Shown: piece after piece, positions 57,195 through 64,000 of the stretch
Position numbering within the stretch: position 1 is the first letter of the stretch
How the letters are laid out: each line of letters begins with the position of its first letter
NCBI GenBank assembly: GCA_030761205.1
Contig: JAULJL010000024.1
Coordinates: 22,624,126-22,688,125 of the forward strand
Source: Fremontodendron californicum
Taxonomy: Eukaryota; Streptophyta; Magnoliopsida; Malvales; Malvaceae
DNA length: 64,000 nucleotides
Direction of reading: 5' to 3'
Position numbers and translations under genes: made by a program
The notes under the pieces: generated by a model
What the model saw: the letters and a program-made list of their open reading frames with translations, nothing else
The model's database searches: none
What the model was told of the DNA's origin: nothing

Positions 57195-58729
57195 ACTTTC
57201 TCCTCCGATTCATCATAATAGATGATCAAGGGTCTTCCTATCCCGTAGCCAGCTGCATTTTCAATAACTCCTATTTCCTCCTCTGTCTCTTCATAGAACT
57301 GGGCTTCCCCATTATCCATCATTTTTTGGAGTTTAACCAGAAAATCTCGGCAGTCCTATATGACTTGACCTCCACACTTATGGAATGGGCACCAATTCTG
57401 CACCCTTTTTGCAATCATTTTCAGACTGTCTGCATCTTCCACTATTCCTGTCTTGACCATCTCAACCAATACTGTCAACATCGGAGTCTTGACTTCCCTG
57501 ATGTCCCTTTTTAATCTTTTGACTTCCCCGGTCAATACTGCATTTACCAGATTCCCAGCATGATCAGACAATGGGTTTCCCACTACATTCGGCCCATTCT
57601 TTGACCCAAACTTCACAACTCCGACATTAATCAGGCTTTGGACTTTCTTTTTAAAGGCCAGGCAATCTTCAGTCGAATGTCCTTGAATTCCTGCATGGTA
57701 TGCGTAGTTAGTATTTGCATTGTACCACCTTGGATATGGAGGTGTCAGAGGTTTGAGGTACACGGGTGCAACAAGTTGACCCTGCAATAGTTTAGGATAT
57801 AGCTCACCATAGGTAGTAGGAATCGGATCAAATTGGGGTTTTTGATCGTTCCTTGGTGAACGTTGGTCATTGCGCGCGGGACCCTGAGTGTTTGGGACAG
57901 TATTTCGAGGAAGGGTTATTTATGGGGATATACCAGTTGGGAACGGCTGTTGCGGTATATTGGTATAGGGGAATGGATTTTGGGTAAGGTGGTTTACATT
58001 GGGGTAGTAAGGACTATACCCCGGGAAAGATGTGTAAGGTGTCGGAGGTGCATAAGATATGGTAGAAGTGTAAGGCCTTGGTGGTGTGTATGGTGTAGGA
58101 GGTGTATAAGGGTATTGACTGAAGCTTATTGCATGTGTTTCCTCCTTCTTCTTTGCAGGAAAAATTCTCTTTGGGGTAGCAGACTCACCCCTTTCCATCT
58201 TCCCGTTTTAATAGCGGACTCTATCATTTCCCCAGAAATCACCATATCTGCAAAGTCCTTGGTGGCGCTTCCCACCAATTTGTCATAATAAGGTGCTTTC
58301 AAGATGTTGATGAAAATCACTGTGGTTTCTTTGCTAGTTAAAGGGGGTTGCACTTGTGTGGCCAGATCCCTCCACCTCTGCGAGTATTCTTTGAAGCTCT
58401 CATTGGACTTTTTTTCCATATTCTATAATGACAGCCTATCAGGTACCATGTCAGACACATGCTTATAATATTCAATGAAAACCCTGGCCAAATTCGTCCA
58501 TGAACGAATCTTGGTACGACTAAGTTGATTGTACCATCAGGTTGCTGACCCTGTCAAGCTATCTTGGAAACAATGAATAAGCAGTTTCTCATTATCATCA
58601 TGCCCCGTTTTCCTTCTGCAGTACATGGTCAGATACTGATGGGTTAGTAGTACCATTATACTTTTCAAAGTCTGGTACTTTGAACTTTGGGGGAATTACT
58701 AGATCGTGTACCAAGCTCATCTCTCTGGG
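57195..58729 (-). pseudogene. Inverted Ogre-2 gag fragment
   Basis: Minus-strand pieces: Retrotrans_gag part near 58720-58126 (KEYSQRWRDLATQVQPPLT, KAPYYDKLVGSATKDF), a Pro/Tyr-rich linker (58198-57920) and a zinc-finger-like segment with NWCPFHKCGGQ (57787-57356). It belongs to the plus-strand Ogre-2 but is inverted with 58730-60237. The 381 bp at 57195-57575 is present again in the other orientation at 60238-60618. The gag start and ORF1 are missing at 58729. Confidence 0.85.
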
Positions 58730-59482
58730 ATGAAATATCAACACTTATTATGGGCATTGTGATGTACGTTTATCATTGTCCGATTTTCAAAAATAGACTT
58801 ATTGGGAAAGTAGAATAGAAGGTAAAAGGATTGGAAATATTCCACCATGTGTTCTTAACTTCGGGATATCTAATTGGGAATCCGGCATGGCTTCGCCTAG
58901 GTTTACTATATGAAGGTGAATGAAATCTAAAAGCCCCGAATTGTTCCTCACTGTCGCCTGTGAAGGTTAGTAAGGCACCCCGATAAAAGTGGGTTCAATT
59001 CGTTAGAGTCTATTTCCCTAGCCCATGCGGATTGTTAATCATAAAGGCTTAGGTAATTTAGTACTCCGGAAGTGTTTCACTAGCCCATGCAGATTGTTAA
59101 TCACGAAGCCTTAGTTACTTTGCTCCCACCTAAAAGGACGGAACCCGGGTATAGGATTCATGATATGCAAATGCACGTGTAGTGTATGAGGAGAAATAGC
59201 AAACCTTTCACCACCTATTCTATATCCCTTATTCTAAATGCCCCAACAAGATTAAACAACATAAATCATCAATTAATCAATAAATGAATATATGCACCAA
59301 AATAACCAGAGAACAATTATAATATGTATGCACATGACTATGGACATATTTAAAAATATTTTATTATTTTTGAAATTATCCTTATTTTTAAAAATGTGGT
59401 AATTAAAATTAAATGCCCATTAAACCAACAAAATCGAGACTTTGATAACACACGACTAATTCTAGGCCTGACTCTCTAATTG
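58730..59482 (-). other. Inverted Ogre-2 leader
   Basis: Similar to 49450-50180 of Ogre-1. No gene. It joins directly to gag because about 3 kb (ORF1 and the gag start) is deleted. Confidence 0.75.
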
Positions 59483-59500
59483 TCCCCAGTGGAGTCGCCA
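59483..59500 (-). other. Inverted primer-binding site of Ogre-2
   Basis: TCCCCAGTGGAGTCGCCA differs from the Ogre-1 PBS at one position and lies 3 nt from the LTR edge at 59504. Confidence 0.75.
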
Positions 59501-59503
59501 AGC

Positions 59504-60237
59504 TGTCGCAACCAAAAAAATAACAAGTCTCATCGCAATACTTTATTATTCATTAAGCGTGACATTAAAAAAAACCGAGGAAAAGTCGACTTAATTCCTC
59601 TAGAAAAATGAAGGTTTTGAAAATGACCTTGAAAAAGACATGGAGTTGCCACCAATCTTTTTTAGCTAGGTGTGATCGGCCACCTATTAAAATTGGTTTT
59701 ATAAAATATTTTAATTTTAAAACCAATTTCAAGTCTATGTTTTAAACCAGAGAAATCAAAGAAATGGGTTCGGGACTCGGTTACGTGTGGGGAAGGATTG
59801 GCACCCCCACAATGCCCGTATAAAAAGGTACCTTATTAATTGTGTGTTATCTCAAGTCTCGGTAAAAAGCTGGTTTTAAATTTAGTATTTCAAGTTAATT
59901 CCCAATTTAAAGAAAAATAATTCCATTTTTAATTAAAAATGATCCGGAATTTATAAATTCAAAATTTTGCTATATTCCCCAACAAACGTGGCAAAATATA
60001 GAAATTTTTATTAGTTTGGAAAACTTTCCAAATCATTCTCGTTCCAAATAAGATATTCCGTTATTAATGATAATTGATAATATCCTCCCCAGCAAACCCG
60101 ACAAAGAACTCATGAATTATTTTAACTCGGGAATATCTTTATTTTATTGAAAATCATTACCTTTTTGAAAACATTTTAAAAGATATGAATATGTATATGC
60201 ATGACATAAATAAAATTACATAGCAAAATCTAAATAA
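59504..60237 (-). repeat. Ogre-2 5' LTR, part 3 (inverted)
   Basis: It begins TGTCGCAACC and aligns with the first ~750 bp of 21469-27019. It breaks off after AGCAAAATCTAAATAA at 60237. Relative to Ogre-1, about 450 LTR bases are missing between parts 2 and 3. Confidence 0.85.
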
Positions 60238-61690
60238 CCCATTGTCTGATCATGCTGGGAATCTGGTAAATGCAGTATTGACCGGGGAAGTCAAAAGATT
60301 AAAAAGGGACATCAGGGAAGTCAAGACTCCGATGTTGACAGTATTGGTTGAGATGGTCAAGACAGGAATAGTGGAAGATGCAGACAGTCTGAAAATGATT
60401 GCAAAAAGGGTGCAGAATTGGTGCCCATTCCATAAGTGTGGAGGTCAAGTCATATAGGACTGCCGAGATTTTCTGGTTAAAGTCCAAAAAATGATGGATA
60501 ATGGGGAAGCCCAGTTCTATGAAGAGACAGAGGAGGAAATAGGAGTTATTGAAAATGCAGCTGGCTACGGGATAGGAAGACCCTTGATCATCTATTATGA
60601 TGAATCAGAGGAGAAAGTTATGCCAGTCATTGAGGAAAGTGCACCCAAGTTTATCATTGATTTGCCTGTTTCCTTTTCATACAAGGAAAACAAGGCTGTA
60701 CCATGGAAATACGACTGCAGCATGGTTATGCCTGGGTCTTCGAATCAGCAAGACATCACAGGCGTGGGGCATTTAACCCAAAGCGGAAGGTGTTATGCTC
60801 CTGAGGCTGTTGAATAGGGGTTAACAGGGAAAGACAGAGAAGCAGACAAAGGGAAGAAAGTAGTCGAGCCAGTCCATATTGAGATGGATTTGCTAAAAGA
60901 AATATAAAAGGACCAGCCCCGGTTAACAGAATAAAAGAATCGATATGTGAAAAGGAAGCCTATGAGTTCTTAAAATTCATAAAGCACAGTAAGTGTAGCG
61001 TGGTTGAACAACTACAATGTCAACCAGCTAGAATTTCAATCTTACTTTGCTTTTGAATTCAGAGCCACATAGAAATGCCCTGTTAAGAGTATTGAATCAG
61101 GCATACGTGGCTAATAACATATTAGTAGAGAAATTGGACAGGCTGGTGGGAAACATCGCAGCGGATGACCATATATTTTTCAGCTATGAGGAGATACCAC
61201 CCAATGGTATTGGGTCAACGAAAGCTCTCTATATAACAACCACTTGTAAGGGGCACATATTACCAAAGGTCCTTTTGGACAATGGTTCTTCATTAAATGT
61301 GTTGCCCTTAGCAACCCTATCTAAGTTGCCAGTGGATATATCTTATATGATACCAAGTTGCATAGTGGTTAGGGCTTTCGATGGAACAAGGAGAGAGGTT
61401 ATGGGAACTATTGAAGTTCCTCTGGAGATAGGCCCATGCACTTATACGGTGAACTTCCAGGTCATGGATATTAATCCGTCTTATAATTTCTTGTTGGAAA
61501 GGCCATGGATACATTCAGCTGGGGCTGTACCCTCGTCTCTCCACCAAAAGCTAAAATTTGTGACGGAAAGCCGTTTGATCACTGTATCAGGAGAAAAAGA
61601 CATAATAGCCTCTGCATCTACTGAATCTCCTTATGTTGTGCCCAATGAAGATGCCGTAGAATGTTCTTTTCGGTCTTTGGAATTGTAAAT
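60238..61690 (+). pseudogene. Ogre-2 gag C-terminus and protease
   Basis: The plus-strand frame gives the zinc-finger-like NWCPFHKCGGQ segment (to 60457), a stop, an acidic spacer (60491-60817) and the retropepsin (61047-61688) with LLDNGSSLNVLP and ERPWIHSAGAVPSSLHQK. Stops lie near 60458, 60818 and 61046. The uninterrupted sequence near 61715-61750 shows what the site of the nested element in Ogre-1 looked like before insertion. Confidence 0.88.
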
Positions 61691-61731
61691 GCTATTTTTG
61701 TTGTTCAGGACGGAAAATTCCAGAACCAAGG

Positions 61732-62217
61732 TTGTCCAAGAACACAAGGCTGAGAGTAAGAACCACAATGGGAAAAGGCTGCAGGGCTGGAAAAGGTTTG
61801 GGGAAATATCTTCAAGGAATGGCTCGAGCAATGGAAGCAGTGGGAAAGAAAGACCGGTTTGGCTTAGGATATCTTTCGAAGGCCCATGAGAAGAGGAAAC
61901 AGGATGAAAGGAATAGGCAAAGAAGAATGGCCCGTGTTACGGGTATGGAGATTGAATGGGAACCCATGACTTTCCCACCAATCCTTCATAACTTCCTCTC
62001 TGCTAGTTTTCTATTCGGGGAAAAGAGTTTAGAGGATGTACTTGTGATGATCGAGCAAGCTTTTGAAAAATTCCATATGAATATAGCGGGGCAGATTCAG
62101 GATATGGTGATTTGCATGACCGAAGAAGTGATGGAAAGTGACAGTACGAACTGGATGGTGCAATCTGTCCACAAGGATATAGACCAACCAATTGGAGTGC
62201 GACTGAGTTGCCCATAG
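61732..62217 (+). pseudogene. Ogre-2 G-patch-like domain
   Basis: It reads GKGCRAGKGLGKYLQGM and KKDRFGLGY, then EWEPMTFPPI and a longer tail than in Ogre-1, ending RLSCP. This segment connects protease to the intron. The glycine-rich G-patch pattern suggests RNA binding. The frame differs from that of the protease upstream. Confidence 0.65.
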
Positions 62218-62454
62218 TTTTTAAGTCTATTCCAACGTAATACTTTTAAAAAAGCAATCTTAACTATCTTTACCCAGAGATATTAAGAGTTTTTTTTTTC
62301 TGTAATGGGCTTTTTGTTTAAACATTTTCATTCAATAAATAACAAGCACAATGCATTTTATCCATATTGATGTGTCCATATTCTTTCATTTTTGTTATTT
62401 ATTTTGTTTTCATTATATATTTTCCTATATTATTTCTTCTCCACCTATTTACAG
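62218..62454 (+). other. Putative intron between protease/G-patch and RT of Ogre-2
   Basis: Non-coding and T-rich, ending CTATTTACAG at 62454, the same acceptor as in Ogre-1. The donor is not resolved. Candidate GT dinucleotides lie at about 62225-62240. Confidence 0.55.
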
Positions 62455-64000
62455 GTGTGCGGATGCGGAATATGAGGACCTTCCTGTCAGCAATTCTGAA
62501 ATTGATTTTGAAAGAACCATTTGCACGTGTGATTTTGAGGCTAACGAAGATTCTGAGGATTATGGTCTACCTCCGGATCTATTAAGGAAAATAGAACAAG
62601 AAGAGAAACAAGTACTTCCTGACAAGGAATTATTGGAAATGATAAATCTGGAAGATGGTGAAGAGATAAAGGAAGTCAAAATCGGAACTTCATTGTCATC
62701 ATCAAAAAAGGGTGAATTGATATCCTTTCCAGGAATATGTGGATGTATTTGCATGGTCTACCAAGACATGCCAGGGTTGGATCTGGATATTGTTGTTCAT
62801 AAGCTCCCTTTAAGGCCATAATGCAAGCCAATTCAGCAAAAGTTGAGAAGAATGAGGCCAGACATGCTGTTAAAGATAAAAGAAGAGGTGAATAAGCAAT
62901 TTGATGCTGGATTCCTAGAGGTGGAAAAAATCCAGAATGGGTGGCAAATATTGTTTCAGTACCAAAGAAGCATGGCAAAGTGCGGATGTGCGTTGATTAC
63001 CGAGATTTGAACAAGGCCAGCCCTAAAGATAATTTCCCTTTGCCTCATATTGATACTCTGGTGGATAATACGGCGAAAAGTTCTTTATTTTCTTTCATGG
63101 ACGGATTCTCAGGATACAATCAGATCAAGATGGCACCGAGAGATATGGAGAAAACCACATTTGTTACAATATGGGGAACCTTCTGCTACAAGGTAATGCC
63201 ATTTGGGTTGAAGAATGCTTGGGCAACATACCAAAGAGCCATGGTGACCTTGTTTCATGGTATGATGCATAAGGGAATTGAGGTCTACGTTGATGATATG
63301 GTCGCAAAGTCACAAGGAGAAGAGGAGCATATTACAAATCTTAAGAAGCTCTTTGAACGACTAAGAAAGTTTAGAATCAAGCTAAATCCAGCAAAATGCA
63401 CTTTTGGAGTCACCTCGGGAAAATTGTTGGGTTTTGTCGTTAGCAAAAGAGGAATTGAGATTGACCCGGATAAAGTGAAGGCCATTCAGAATTTGCCACC
63501 ACCTCGTACTCAAAAGAAAGTAAGAGGCTTTCTGGGGAGATTGAATTACATTGCTTGGTTTATTTCTCAGTTAATCGACAAGTGTGATCCAATATTTAAG
63601 TTACTTCGAAAACGTGATCCAGGAGAATGGGATGAAGGTTGTCAGATTGCATTTGAAAAGGTTAAACATTATCTATCCAACCCACCAGTATTAATGCCAC
63701 CTGTTTCAGATAAACTAGTGATACTGTATTTATCAGTATTTGAGAGATCCATGGGTTGTGTTTTGGGGTAGCTTGATGAAACTGGAAAGAAAGAACAGAC
63801 AGTTTACTACCTCAGCAAGAAGTTCACAGATTATGAGTTGAAATATTCGTTAGTAGAAAAGTTGTGTTGTGCATTAGCTTGGACTGCTCGAAGACTCAGA
63901 CAGTACATGTTGTACCACACAACGTGGTTGATTGCCAAGCTGGATCCAGTCAAGTACATGTTGGAAGCACCTTCTTTGTCAGGGAGGATGGCAAGATGGC
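62455..64000 (+). pseudogene. Ogre-2 reverse transcriptase and start of RNase H
   Basis: It starts with ADAEYEDLPVSNSEIDFE. RT follows with VRMCVDYRDLNKASPKDNFPL, FMDGFSGYNQI, VMPFGLKNAW and the catalytic YVDDM. RNase H begins at the YYLSKKFTDYELKYS block and runs off the window. Defects: a frame change before YQDMPGL (about 62735), TAA at 62819-62821, frame damage near 62900-62940, and TAG at 63769-63771. The last is also present in Ogre-1. Confidence 0.92.

Larger units (their letters stand above)
18765..64000 (+). mobile_element. Ogre-2: Ogre-like Ty3/gypsy element (host of Ogre-1), runs off the window
   Basis: Plus-strand element starting TGTAGACACCTAATTTTGTC at 18765. Its 5' LTR lies in three pieces: 18765-21468, then 55752-57194 after the Ogre-1 insertion, then an inverted piece at 59504-60237. 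Coding order on the plus strand after 60238 is gag-protease, G-patch, putative intron, RT, RNase H. Segment 57195-60237 is inverted and ORF1 plus the N-terminal gag is deleted. The remaining pol and the 3' LTR lie beyond 64000. All frames are damaged. Confidence 0.85.

Overview
This is AT-rich nuclear DNA of a eudicot plant. I cannot name the species. The evidence is spliced, intron-rich gene remnants (a dynamin-related protein 2 pseudogene) and Athila-like, Ogre-like, Copia, TRIM, MITE and LINE sequences. No bacterial operon, rRNA gene, complete tRNA gene or CRISPR array is visible. Almost the whole window is transposable elements inserted into one another. Most junctions can be placed to the base from terminal TG/CA dinucleotides, target-site duplications (TSDs) and tRNA primer-binding sites (PBS).

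Layout. 1-5637: 5' part of an Athila-like element on the minus strand, its protease split by a solo LTR (1236-2153). 5638-8755: degenerate dispersed repeats, a MITE and a dead LINE RNase H fragment. 9736-14138: an unprocessed pseudogene of plant DRP2 (dynamin-2A/B type), with a MITE in intron 1 and a 335-bp TRIM exactly at a splice donor. 14583-18764: a decayed Copia-type element. Its 3' LTR was hit by a giant Ogre-like (Tat-lineage Ty3/gypsy) element on the plus strand, 'Ogre-2', which runs from 18765 past the window end. Ogre-2's 5' LTR was hit in turn by a second Ogre-like element on the minus strand, 'Ogre-1' (21469-55746, TSD GAGGC, LTRs of about 5.55 kb, tRNA-Arg-type PBS, ORF1, gag-pro, G-patch, pol, and tandem repeats in the 3' untranslated region). 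Ogre-2 also carries an internal inversion (57195-60237).

The most interesting object is inside Ogre-1. It is a young LTR element of 9,422 bp (34447-43868, TSD CTCGG) whose two 2,092-bp LTRs differ at only 5 positions by eye. It has a tRNA-Asp PBS and a polypurine tract but no protease, reverse transcriptase, RNase H or integrase. It keeps a gag-spacer ORF and carries a cassette of about 2.1 kb with two intact intronless ORFs. One is a LOG-type cytokinin-activating enzyme homologue (215 aa). The other is a 178-aa basic Cys-cluster protein resembling the nucleic-acid-binding proteins of plant flexiviruses. A 17-nt poly(A) tract follows the LOG ORF, a 123-bp tandem duplication precedes it, and direct copies of a retroelement module flank the cassette. 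The related element at the left edge of the window has one copy of that module and no cassette. I infer a non-autonomous retrotransposon carrying captured, RNA-derived host-like and virus-like genes.

Inferred insertion order: Copia element, then Ogre-2, then Ogre-1 (LTRs about 4-5% diverged over the 300 bp compared), then the LOG-carrying element (LTRs about 0.24% diverged). Every coding region except the three ORFs of the youngest element is broken by stops, frameshifts or rearrangement.
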